36,841 nucleotides of DNA from Clostridia bacterium (GTDB lineage Bacteria > Bacillota > Clostridia > Oscillospirales > Acutalibacteraceae): contig JAGAMO010000005.1 of NCBI GenBank assembly GCA_017624675.1, positions 1-36,841 of the forward strand. The letters are read 5' to 3'. Every line of letters begins with the position of its first letter. Position 1 is the first letter of the stretch. The notes under the pieces were generated by a model. That model made no database searches, had not been told where the DNA came from, and was given only the letters and a program-made list of their open reading frames with translations. The position numbers and the translations under genes are program-made. Shown here one piece after another: positions 24,257 through 31,898 of this stretch.

Positions 24257-24455
24257 AATCCTTAGATTTATAATATAACATACAGTGGCAATAACCTTCA
24301 AAATCGGGGTCGGCTATCTGTTCTCTGAATTCCTGACACATACATTTATTTTCGGGAAGTCGTCCTAACTTACAAGGGCAAAATCCATCCTTTTTCTTTA
24401 GTCCCTCTTTAATTCTTTCAACAACTTCTCGGTTTTCATTAAGTTTTACTGCCAT
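24255..24455 (-). CDS. Ferredoxin:thioredoxin reductase catalytic-subunit-like protein
   Basis: A 66-residue protein with the Cys pattern CPC, CMC and CHC (GFCPCKLG, NKCMCQEF, YCHCMLYY). This matches the [4Fe-4S] and redox-active disulfide arrangement of the FTR beta subunit but is shorter than the usual catalytic subunit (about 110). Known family members reduce thioredoxin-like proteins using ferredoxin. No FTR variable subunit or thioredoxin gene is adjacent. It is the last gene after mutS2, 10 bp downstream. The start at ATG 24455 is preceded by AGGAGG. Confidence 0.85.
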   Translation of the reverse strand: MAVKLNENREVVERIKEGLKKKDGFCPCKLGRLPENKCMCQEFREQIADPDFEGYCHCMLYYKSKD

Positions 24456-24465
24456 AAATAACCTC

Positions 24466-26844
24466 CTATTTTAGTTCAGCTATTGTAACTCCGTTTTCGC
24501 CCTCTCCAAAGGTGCCTAAACGGAAGGTCTTAACTGCCTTGTGAGAACGCAAATGTGTCTGAACGCTTTTTCTAAGCACTCCCGTGCCTTTTCCGTGAAT
24601 AATGCGTATACTTTCAAGACCCGAGACTAAAGCGTTATCGATATAACGGTCAAGTTCTAACAATGCTTCGTCAGAAGCCATACCTCGGATATCAACCTCA
24701 CCCGAAACCTGTCTCTGAGCGTTAGATATCATATTTGATACACGGCGGGTCTTTTGAGGCTGTTGGGCAATTTTCTTAAATTTAGAATATCTCAAATCGC
24801 TGAAGTTTACCCATATTTTAATAGCACCTGACATTACTTGAGCCTGTTTTTTATCGGGTTTAACATCTATAACCTCGGCTTCTTTTCCTAAGTCAGCAAC
24901 AAGGACAATATCGCCTTTTCTTATAGAGGTTACAACCTCACCCTTGACCTTGTTTGCCTCAACGGGATTTGCGGTATCCTCAAGATCATTTAAAGCGGAC
25001 TTGTAACCTTGTCTTGCCTTTTCTAAAAGCTTTGCCGCATTTTCAGCGTTAAGGCTTTTTTTCATTTCTTCAAGCTCGTTTAAAAGCAAAGAGGATTTAT
25101 AACGGGCAATTTCAACTATATCATTAGCCTTTTGGCGTGTTTGCTCCATCAACTTTTTCTGCTTTAATTCAAGCTCGTTTTCAAGTTGCTCTGCCCTGTT
25201 GCGAGATTTTTCAAGCTCGGCTCGTATCTTAGAGGCTTTTCTTTGCTCCTCCTCGGCTTTATGCCGCGCATTTTCAAGGGTAGCTACTACCCTTTCGAAT
25301 CTCATATCCTCATCGGTGACCTGTTTTTTTACCTCTTCAATTAAATCTAAAGGCATACCAAGTCTTTGTGAAATTGCAAAAGCGTTAGACCTACCGGGCA
25401 AACCTAATATAAGCTTATATGTAGGCTTTAATGTTACAACATCAAACTCACAAGAGGCAATTTCCACGCCCTTTGTATCTATAGCATAGGACTTTAACTC
25501 GGGGTAATGGGTTGTAACCAAAACCCTTGTACCATAAGCCGCAAGGCGCATTAAAATAACCTTTGCAAGTGCGGCGCCCTCGATAGGGTCGGTACCCGCA
25601 CAAAGCTCGTCGAGTAAAACCAATGAGTCATCATCAGCTTTATCCAAAATTGAAATAATATTCACAATATGCGAAGAAAAGGTTGATAATGACTGTTCGA
25701 TACTCTGTTCGTCGCCGATGTCGGCAAAAACCTTGCTGAAAACCGCAACATTACTGCCGTCATCAACTGGTATCAGCATACCGCACATTGTCATAAGGGT
25801 TAAGAGTCCAACAGTTTTAAGGGTTACGGTTTTACCGCCTGTGTTAGGACCCGTAATGATTATTGAATTAAAGCTTTTGCCAAGTTCAACAGTTATGGGA
25901 ACTACCTGTTTATAGTTAATCAAAGGGTGTCTTGCGTTTTTCAAATAAACCTGCCCCTTATCGTTAATTTGCGGCAAGGTCGCTTTCATTTTAAAAGCCA
26001 AACGAGCCTTTGCAAATATTAAATTAAGTTCCACAAGGCAGTTATAGGAATTAATTATACTGTCAGCAAAGTTTCCTGACTCTGCTGATAATTCAGCTAA
26101 AATTCTGTCAATTTCCTCTTGCTCGCGAAGTTTTAAAACCCTGATTTCGTTGTTGGTTTCAACAACCGACATAGGCTCCACAAACAAGGTTGAGCCTGTT
26201 GAAGAAATATCGTGAACGATGCCCGAAAGCTGACCCTTATTTTCAACCTTAAGAGGTACAACATATCTGCCGTCACGCTGAGTAACGATAGCCTCTTGCA
26301 GATATTTTGCAGTGTTTCCACGAACAATTTTATCGAGAATATCCTTGATTTTCTCAGATTTTGATACAATTTTTCTACGGATATCGTAAAGGGTTTGAGA
26401 TGCGTTATCAGAAATCTGATTTTCGCCCTTGATGGCAAAGGTAATTTTATCCTCTAAATACTTATTTGGATAAAGTCCGTCAAAAAGGTAATCGATAGAG
26501 GTTTCGCCCATATTAAGACAGTCGCCACGCCAAGATTTAAGACTTCTTATAACTCGTAAGGTTTCGGCAATATCTAAAAGCTCACCAGTTGTTAGTACTG
26601 CCGCCGCGGCTGCTCGTCTTAATGGTGAAGCCACATTAACAGCGCTTCCAAAAGAGGGTGCTTGATATTTAAGCATAAAGGAATACGCGTCATTTGTAGC
26701 ATTAAGCTGACGCTTTACATCATTTATGTCGGTATCGGGTTTAATTTTAAGAATTTGCTCTTTAGCGTCTTCCAAAGTCGCCTCGTTTGAAAGAAGCTGC
26801 AAAATCTTATCAAGTTCCAAAGTTTTAATAGCTTTATTCAGCAC
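24466..26844 (-). CDS. mutS2: Endonuclease MutS2
   Basis: A 792-residue MutS2 protein. A DNA-binding/lever region occupies the first 300 residues. The ABC-type ATPase has Walker A TGPNTGGKT at about 332-340 and the LLDELCAGTDPIEGAAL signature. A long coiled coil (about 500-620) is followed by a C-terminal Smr endonuclease domain with VDIRGMASDEALLELDRYID and HGKGTG. MutS2 acts on branched DNA and, in Bacillus, in ribosome quality control. Start is GTG 26844 with AGGAG (26851-26855), which overlaps the recO stop codon, so translation is coupled. Confidence 0.97.
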   Translation of the reverse strand: MLNKAIKTLELDKILQLLSNEATLEDAKEQILKIKPDTDINDVKRQLNATNDAYSFMLKYQAPSFGSAVNVASPLRRAAAAAVLTTGELLDIAETLRVIRSLKSWRGDCLNMGETSIDYLFDGLYPNKYLEDKITFAIKGENQISDNASQTLYDIRRKIVSKSEKIKDILDKIVRGNTAKYLQEAIVTQRDGRYVVPLKVENKGQLSGIVHDISSTGSTLFVEPMSVVETNNEIRVLKLREQEEIDRILAELSAESGNFADSIINSYNCLVELNLIFAKARLAFKMKATLPQINDKGQVYLKNARHPLINYKQVVPITVELGKSFNSIIITGPNTGGKTVTLKTVGLLTLMTMCGMLIPVDDGSNVAVFSKVFADIGDEQSIEQSLSTFSSHIVNIISILDKADDDSLVLLDELCAGTDPIEGAALAKVILMRLAAYGTRVLVTTHYPELKSYAIDTKGVEIASCEFDVVTLKPTYKLILGLPGRSNAFAISQRLGMPLDLIEEVKKQVTDEDMRFERVVATLENARHKAEEEQRKASKIRAELEKSRNRAEQLENELELKQKKLMEQTRQKANDIVEIARYKSSLLLNELEEMKKSLNAENAAKLLEKARQGYKSALNDLEDTANPVEANKVKGEVVTSIRKGDIVLVADLGKEAEVIDVKPDKKQAQVMSGAIKIWVNFSDLRYSKFKKIAQQPQKTRRVSNMISNAQRQVSGEVDIRGMASDEALLELDRYIDNALVSGLESIRIIHGKGTGVLRKSVQTHLRSHKAVKTFRLGTFGEGENGVTIAELK

Positions 26845-26853
26845 TTTTTTCTC

Positions 26854-27612
26854 CTAATAATTAATAATCGAATGGTAGAAATCCAATGTGGAAAATCTAT
26901 AATCTGTTTGAAGTGTTAAGTATTTTTCGGTAATTTTAGAAAGCGTAACAGCACTTTTTTCGGGTATTGTAAAGGAATAAAGTTTAGAAAATTCCGAAAA
27001 TGCGATGTGTCTGAGAGCCGTAAGGCTTGTCCTGTCAAGAGCGGTCAAACCGTCAAAACTTTCGGCACAGTCTTTGCAAATCAAAGAGCCGTTTTGCATA
27101 TCAAAAAAGATAATATCATCTTCAAATTTTCCGCAACCCTCACAAGCCAAAAGGTCGGGTCTGTAACCCGAAATGACCGCAATTCTAAACTCGGTTATAG
27201 CCTTGATTAGTGGCGGATATTTATTTTCTTTTGTTATAAAGTGCAAAGAATTTAAAATAAGTCTTAAAAACTCCTCGTTTGGAATCATTCTCTCAACAAA
27301 AACCAAGGAAAGCTCACAAAAATACTGACAAAGGGATAAAACCTCAACATCCATTCCCATTGTAAAAAAGCTTGAAATGGGCTCTGCTTCGGTTATGCGG
27401 TAATTTTCTCCCTTACGCTTTATTGTAAAGGATGAATATGTAAGCAAAGAGCAACCCGAAGCCCTTTTGGACTTGATACTCTTTACTCCCGAAGCATATG
27501 CCTTTAAAATACCGTATTCTTTAGTGAAAATTGTTACTAAGCGGTCGTTCTCCCCCACGTTCAGTTCCTTTATCACTAAGCCTTGTGTTGTAAATGTCAG
27601 CTGTGTTTCCAC
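26854..27612 (-). CDS. recO: DNA repair protein RecO
   Basis: A 252-residue mediator protein that helps load RecA in gap repair. It has an N-terminal OB fold with the family opening TTQGLVIKELNVGENDRLVT and the helical core. A zinc-finger-like CEGCGKFEDD...CKDC lies at about residues 150-172. Start is GTG 27612; an AAGGAG lies 13 bases before it, which is long, and the start overlaps the end of yqzL by 92 bp in another frame. Downstream mutS2 is coupled. Confidence 0.95.
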   Translation of the reverse strand: METQLTFTTQGLVIKELNVGENDRLVTIFTKEYGILKAYASGVKSIKSKRASGCSLLTYSSFTIKRKGENYRITEAEPISSFFTMGMDVEVLSLCQYFCELSLVFVERMIPNEEFLRLILNSLHFITKENKYPPLIKAITEFRIAVISGYRPDLLACEGCGKFEDDIIFFDMQNGSLICKDCAESFDGLTALDRTSLTALRHIAFSEFSKLYSFTIPEKSAVTLSKITEKYLTLQTDYRFSTLDFYHSIINY

Positions 27613-27706
27613 CTAAAATTTCATTCTCCTTGCAAGAGTTTACATATTTTAAATAGTCTTCAACCTTACCCGACTTTATAAATCTTGTCCAGTTACTGTC
27701 TAGCAC
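27521..27706 (-). CDS. yqzL: YqzL-family small protein
   Basis: A 61-residue protein beginning MLDSNWTRFIKSGKVEDYLK. It fits the short YqzL pattern (MLD, Trp at 6, Phe, a TG/SG turn, an acidic residue then YL) that sits between era and recO in Bacillus and Clostridia. GTG 27706 is chosen because AAAGG lies nine bases upstream; longer GTG 27715 abuts that site. The C-terminal half is polar and poorly conserved. It overlaps recO by 92 bp. Function is unknown in the family. Confidence 0.7.
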   Translation of the reverse strand: MLDSNWTRFIKSGKVEDYLKYVNSCKENEILGGNTADIYNTRLSDKGTERGGERPLSNNFH

Positions 27707-27766
27707 ACAAAACACCCTTTCTAAAGGTAGTTTTGTGATAAAAAGAGAAAATATAAAAGGTAAAAT

Positions 27767-28687
27767 TTAGTCCAAACCGAAGGTATGTATAAGACCCTGA
27801 CGGTTACGCCAATCTTCCTTAACCTTAACCCATAATTTTACATTTGCTTTAATACCGAAAAACTCTTCAATATCCCGTCTTGCCATTGAGCCGATACGCT
27901 TGAGTGTTGCACCCTGTTTACCGATTATAATGCCTTTATGGGAATCTTTTTCGCAGATTATAACTGCCTCAACTTCAACAATAGGCTCACCCGAAACGGT
28001 ATCTCTCTCAACAAAACGCTCTAAATCAACCGCAATGCCGTGAGGCACTTCCTTATCAAGAGTGCGCAAAAGCTTTTCCCTAATCATTTCGGCAACCATA
28101 ACCTTTTCGGGTTGGTCGGTTATATCGTCCTCGGCAAAATAGTGGGGCGACGGTTTTGCATATTTTTCAAGTTCCAAAAGCATTAAATCAACGCCGTCAC
28201 CCGTTCTTGCCGATAACGGAATTATTGTTTCAAAATCAAACAAATTATTATATTTTGTGATAATAGACAAAAGCTCGTCCTTTTTCTCGAGCAAATCAAT
28301 TTTGTTAATTACAAGAATTGTCTTGATTTTCCTTTTTTTAAGTTCTTTTAAAAGCTCAGCTTCTGCAGGGGGAATACTTCCAGCCTCTTGCTTAAAAGGT
28401 GTTACCGCTTCAATAACCAAAATAGCAGCGTCAACATCGGACATACCCTCGCCCACAGCTTTATTCATATTTTTATCAAGTTCGTTTCTCGGTCTATGGA
28501 AACCTGGGGTATCAATAAATACAGTCTGCACTGCACCCTTTGTCATAACACCCATAATTCTAGTGCGTGTGGTTTGGGGTTTGTTTGAAACAATAGCAAC
28601 CTTTTGACCCAAAACTTTATTCATTAGAGAAGATTTACCAACATTCGGTCTTCCCACAATTGCAATAAAAGCTGATTTTTCCTTCAT
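27767..28687 (-). CDS. era: GTPase Era
   Basis: A 306-residue essential GTPase that binds the 3' end of 16S rRNA during small-subunit assembly. Walker A is GRPNVGKSS (residues 12-20), G2 TTRTR, G3 DTPGFH and G4 NKID. The C-terminal KH domain has IIIGKQGATLKRIGSMARRD. ATG 28687 overlaps the ybeY stop by 4 bp. Confidence 0.98.
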   Translation of the reverse strand: MKEKSAFIAIVGRPNVGKSSLMNKVLGQKVAIVSNKPQTTRTRIMGVMTKGAVQTVFIDTPGFHRPRNELDKNMNKAVGEGMSDVDAAILVIEAVTPFKQEAGSIPPAEAELLKELKKRKIKTILVINKIDLLEKKDELLSIITKYNNLFDFETIIPLSARTGDGVDLMLLELEKYAKPSPHYFAEDDITDQPEKVMVAEMIREKLLRTLDKEVPHGIAVDLERFVERDTVSGEPIVEVEAVIICEKDSHKGIIIGKQGATLKRIGSMARRDIEEFFGIKANVKLWVKVKEDWRNRQGLIHTFGLD

Positions 28688-29166
28688 ATTTTATTTACCG
28701 AAAGTCCCAACGCGTCAAGGACCTTCTCCTCCTTTTCTCTCATAACAGCCTGTTCTAATCCGCCGTCTACATGGTCATATCCTAAAAGATGAAGCATTGA
28801 ATGTACCGTTAAAAAGGCAAATTCACGCTCAATTGAATGACCGTACAAATCAGCCTGTCTTACAGCGGTTTCAGCAGAAATCACAATATCGCCAAGCATT
28901 AAGGCACCCGTTGACGGATTTTGGTCATACTCGCCGTTTTCGCCCAAAGGAAATGATAAAACATCGGTAGCTCTATCAATATTCCTCTGTTCTCGGTTAA
29001 TTTCCCAAATCTCATCGTCATCAACTATTGTAACATCAACCTCGGCAGAATTCTCAAAGCCCTCTAACTTCAGTGTAGCATTACAAGCCTTTCTGATTAA
29101 AAGCTTTGTGCCTGTAGGTAGTGTGATTTTTTTCTGCCTATTAAAAATGTTTACTTTAACACTCAT
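28684..29166 (-). CDS. ybeY: rRNA maturation endonuclease YbeY
   Basis: A 160-residue metalloprotein with the zinc motif HSMLHLLGYDH and the upstream TDVLSFPLGE and LMLGDIVISAETA strands. It processes 16S rRNA 3' ends and assists ribosome quality control, a function close to that of Era next to it. It overlaps phoH and era by 4 bp each. Confidence 0.97.
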   Translation of the reverse strand: MSVKVNIFNRQKKITLPTGTKLLIRKACNATLKLEGFENSAEVDVTIVDDDEIWEINREQRNIDRATDVLSFPLGENGEYDQNPSTGALMLGDIVISAETAVRQADLYGHSIEREFAFLTVHSMLHLLGYDHVDGGLEQAVMREKEEKVLDALGLSVNKI

Positions 29167-30122
29167 TTCTTTTCTCCGCTTCTTTCATAAGCCTTTATAA
29201 TTTCCTGAACTAAACGGTGTCTTACAACATCCTTTGCTTGAAGCTTGGAAATTGCAATACCCTCAATGCCCTTTAAAATCTTAACTGCATCCTTAAGACC
29301 CGAGGTTTTACCCTTTGGCAGGTCAATTTGTGTTATATCTCCCGTCACAACCGCCTTGGAATTAAAGCCCAAACGGGTTAAAAACATCTTCATTTGTTCG
29401 CAAGTGGTGTTCTGAGCCTCGTCAAGAATAATAAAACTGTCGTCCAAGGTTCTGCCACGCATATATGCCAAAGGAGCAACCTCAATATCGCCTCTTTCTT
29501 GGCATTTTTGGAAGTTCTCCGCTCCTAGCATTTCAAACAAAGCATCATAAAGAGGTCTTAAATACGGGTCAATTTTTTGTTGAAGGTCGCCCGGTAAAAA
29601 GCCTAAGCTTTCCCCTGCCTCAACTGCAGGTCTAGTCAAAATTATACGACTTACTTCCTTTGCTCTGAAAGCATTAACCGCCTGAGCCACAGCAAGATAG
29701 GTTTTACCCGTTCCTGCGGGACCCACGCCGATTGTTATTGTATTTTTTCTTATATTATCAACATAATTTTTTTGACCCAAGGTTTTAGGTTTAATGGGCT
29801 TTCCTTTTGCGGTTATGCAAATACAGTCCGCATCGGTAACAGCAGAAATACTGTCATCCGCACCGTCCTCAACCATTGATGCTACATATTCAACCGTTTG
29901 GTCGGTAATTTGTTCTCCTTTATTTATCATAAGAATAAGTCCTTTCACCGTTCTCACGGCTTCATTTACGGCGTTTACATCGCCTTTAATCTTAATTCGG
30001 TTGCCAACACTTGTTACCGAAACCGAATATTTTTTCTCAATAAGTTTGATATTTTTATCAAAATTACCAAACAAATCAATTAAATCCTCAATCCGTTCAA
30101 TATCCACAGTTTGTTCAAACAA
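29163..30122 (-). CDS. phoH: PhoH-family ATPase
   Basis: A 319-residue PhoH-like protein with a KH-like N-terminal domain and an RNA-helicase-type ATPase core. Walker A is GPAGTGKTYLAV, Walker B FIILDEAQN, and the TRPAVEAGESLGFLPGDLQQ block is diagnostic. Start is TTG 30122 with AAGGAG nine bases upstream. Its neighbourhood with ybeY and era suggests an rRNA-related role. Confidence 0.95.
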   Translation of the reverse strand: MFEQTVDIERIEDLIDLFGNFDKNIKLIEKKYSVSVTSVGNRIKIKGDVNAVNEAVRTVKGLILMINKGEQITDQTVEYVASMVEDGADDSISAVTDADCICITAKGKPIKPKTLGQKNYVDNIRKNTITIGVGPAGTGKTYLAVAQAVNAFRAKEVSRIILTRPAVEAGESLGFLPGDLQQKIDPYLRPLYDALFEMLGAENFQKCQERGDIEVAPLAYMRGRTLDDSFIILDEAQNTTCEQMKMFLTRLGFNSKAVVTGDITQIDLPKGKTSGLKDAVKILKGIEGIAISKLQAKDVVRHRLVQEIIKAYERSGEKK

Positions 30123-30175
30123 AGCAGACTTCTCCTTATATTATATTTCTTTTAATATTTTACCACAACAATCAA

Positions 30176-31327
30176 TCAATTTCCAGCATTAATTATCAAT
30201 TTATGGCTTTTCGCGATATTTTCCTTTTTTTCAACAACAGCCTTTAATTCTATACCTTTTTTACCTTCTATAAATTCCTTTGATAAAACCTTTATATCCT
30301 CTTTACTATTTAAGTCCTTTTCTAACATTTGGGTAATCTTATCCCTTTCATAAGTAAGGGAGATTTCCCTTTGAAAAGTGAATTTATTTTCATAGATTTT
30401 AATCGGCAAATGAGAGGAAAAAAGCTTTAAATTTTTGACCTTTTTCTCGGTTTCATATATCCCTTTTTCGCTTCCCAAATAAAGCGGTATTTTGAATCCG
30501 AAAAGTTCTATTATTCTTTTTGTTTTAACCTTTCCAAAAGGCACCAAACTTTTTTGCTTAAAATCTTCTTTTAATATTATTTCTCTTTGACTTCTTGCCA
30601 AAACAGTACCCTTTGATTTTACAAACCGTGTACCTGTTACAGTTTCAACTATTCCCGAAACCAGTAAATCGCCTTTCTTAACCGCCTGACCCACTGATAC
30701 AACACTTGTTCCCGACACAATATCAATTTTTTCTATAATACCATCTGCTGTTGCTAATAGATTGGTATATTCATCGGTTTCTTTGTCTTTTTCATTGGTT
30801 TCGGTTATATTAACGGTCAATCGGCACCCCTCAATATTTATAGAAGACCAAGCCACTCCCTCTAGTTCTAGCATCAGTTTTTCTCTTTCAAGTTTAGGGT
30901 ATATACTGTTTTTCTTTATCCCCTCGGTAATACCAATGCTTTTACACGCATCAATCACTGTTTTTTCCTTAATTTTTTCGTTTCCGTTTACATCAATTAT
31001 CCAAATATATCCTGACATAAACTGTAAAACAAATATAAATACCGCTGCACCCACAAGAATGCCAACTCGCTTTTTGTAGCGGTTCGTTATAAACGGTAGT
31101 CCGTATTTCTTTAAAATATGTACCCTTATTCCTTTGCCTCTTGCCAAATTCCTTAAAAACCTGAATTCCCTTACCGAAATAAAGCACTCTATTTTTCCGT
31201 CGTTCAGTTCATTACCCCAAAGAGTTATTCCGTTTTGGGCACACAAGGTCAGGGCGCGTTCCTTTAAATCTCCATAAAACTGCACCTTCAAAAAACCAGA
31301 TATAATTCTGTAAAGACTTATAATCAT
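30176..31327 (-). CDS. yqfD: Sporulation protein YqfD
   Basis: A 383-residue protein: an N-terminal cytoplasmic region, a membrane segment at about 87-110 (VGILVGAAVFIFVLQFMSGY), and a large outer domain. The opening GFLKVQFYGDLKERAL and the mid-region SINIEGCRLTVNITE are family features. It is required for efficient sporulation in Bacillus, where it is under sigma-E, and may be a forespore-engulfment or envelope factor. ATG 31327 lies 9 bp after yqfC. Confidence 0.95.
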   Translation of the reverse strand: MIISLYRIISGFLKVQFYGDLKERALTLCAQNGITLWGNELNDGKIECFISVREFRFLRNLARGKGIRVHILKKYGLPFITNRYKKRVGILVGAAVFIFVLQFMSGYIWIIDVNGNEKIKEKTVIDACKSIGITEGIKKNSIYPKLEREKLMLELEGVAWSSINIEGCRLTVNITETNEKDKETDEYTNLLATADGIIEKIDIVSGTSVVSVGQAVKKGDLLVSGIVETVTGTRFVKSKGTVLARSQREIILKEDFKQKSLVPFGKVKTKRIIELFGFKIPLYLGSEKGIYETEKKVKNLKLFSSHLPIKIYENKFTFQREISLTYERDKITQMLEKDLNSKEDIKVLSKEFIEGKKGIELKAVVEKKENIAKSHKLIINAGN

Positions 31328-31336
31328 TTTTATCTC

Positions 31337-31627
31337 CTATACAAACTCCACATCGGATATTTTTCCGCAAATCGTAATAAGTCGGTCCTCAAAAAAAGCA
31401 ATATTAAGTCCGCTTCCGCATATTATTACCGAGCCTTTATAAATTCTAAGTTTAATGTATGTATCGTTATATTCATAAACACCTAAACAACCGTCTATTG
31501 ATATTTTGCTATTGCCGAAAATTTCTAAATGTGCCGAGCCTAAAATCTCAGTATTCGTATTATCCGCAGATAGTTTAAACAGCCTCCATTTACTTCTCTT
31601 TTTTGGTATTTTAAGTTTTTTAGCCAC
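31337..31627 (-). CDS. yqfC: Sporulation protein YqfC
   Basis: A 96-residue protein of the YqfC/YabP family with the conserved LEIFGNSKISIDGCLGVYEY and IYKGSVIICGSGLNI strands. Start is GTG 31627 with GGAG and a nine-base spacer. It is the first gene of the yqfC-mutS2 run, with a probable sigma-E promoter just upstream and repeat copy 3 beyond that. Confidence 0.95.
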   Translation of the reverse strand: MAKKLKIPKKRSKWRLFKLSADNTNTEILGSAHLEIFGNSKISIDGCLGVYEYNDTYIKLRIYKGSVIICGSGLNIAFFEDRLITICGKISDVEFV

Positions 31628-31649
31628 AAAAATCCGCTCCTTACAAATA

Positions 31650-31678
31650 ATTCTATGAAGATTTTTTTGCTATCATAC
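31650..31678 (-). promoter_or_regulatory. Probable sigma-E promoter of yqfC-yqfD
   Basis: On the minus strand, GTATGAT (31672-31678), exactly 14 bases, CATAGAAT (31650-31657). The -10 is one base from the sigma-E consensus CATACAAT. It starts 3 bp from the end of repeat copy 3. Confidence 0.65.
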
Positions 31679-31681
31679 ATA

Positions 31682-31883
31682 TATAATGATTGTAGTTTGT
31701 CGAAACGCTGAAAAGTGCTTCGACAAGCCACTTTACAAGTGGCTTCGGCAAAATCAGATTGTACAATTTGATTTTGCACAACATTCATTTCAATGGATAT
31801 GGACAAATTTCAAAAGAAATTTGTTGCAAAATCAAAGATTTTGTGTCGAAACAAGAATGTTTCGACTAATCATAACCATTATA
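31682..31883 (+). repeat. 202-bp multi-hairpin repeat, copy 3
   Basis: Best-ordered copy. Hairpins: H1 31699-31724, H2 31725-31745, H3 31748-31777, weak H4 31786-31795, H5 31804-31823, H6 31827-31843, H7 31845-31866. Terminal repeats are TATAATGATTGTAGTTTG and CTAATCATAACCATTATA. It lies between divergent yqfC and ylbJ, with H1 facing yqfC. With copy 4 it forms an inverted pair around ylbJ. H3 arms AAAATCAGATT/AATTTGATTTT place it in the same subgroup as copy 4. Confidence 0.95.
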
Positions 31884-31898
31884 ACAAGGGTGATTAAA

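Noticed and set aside
31686-31898. N-terminal extension of the ylbJ-like protein through repeat copy 3
   Set aside because: The extension is translated repeat. ATG 31899 has a good ribosome site and begins the recognised family sequence.
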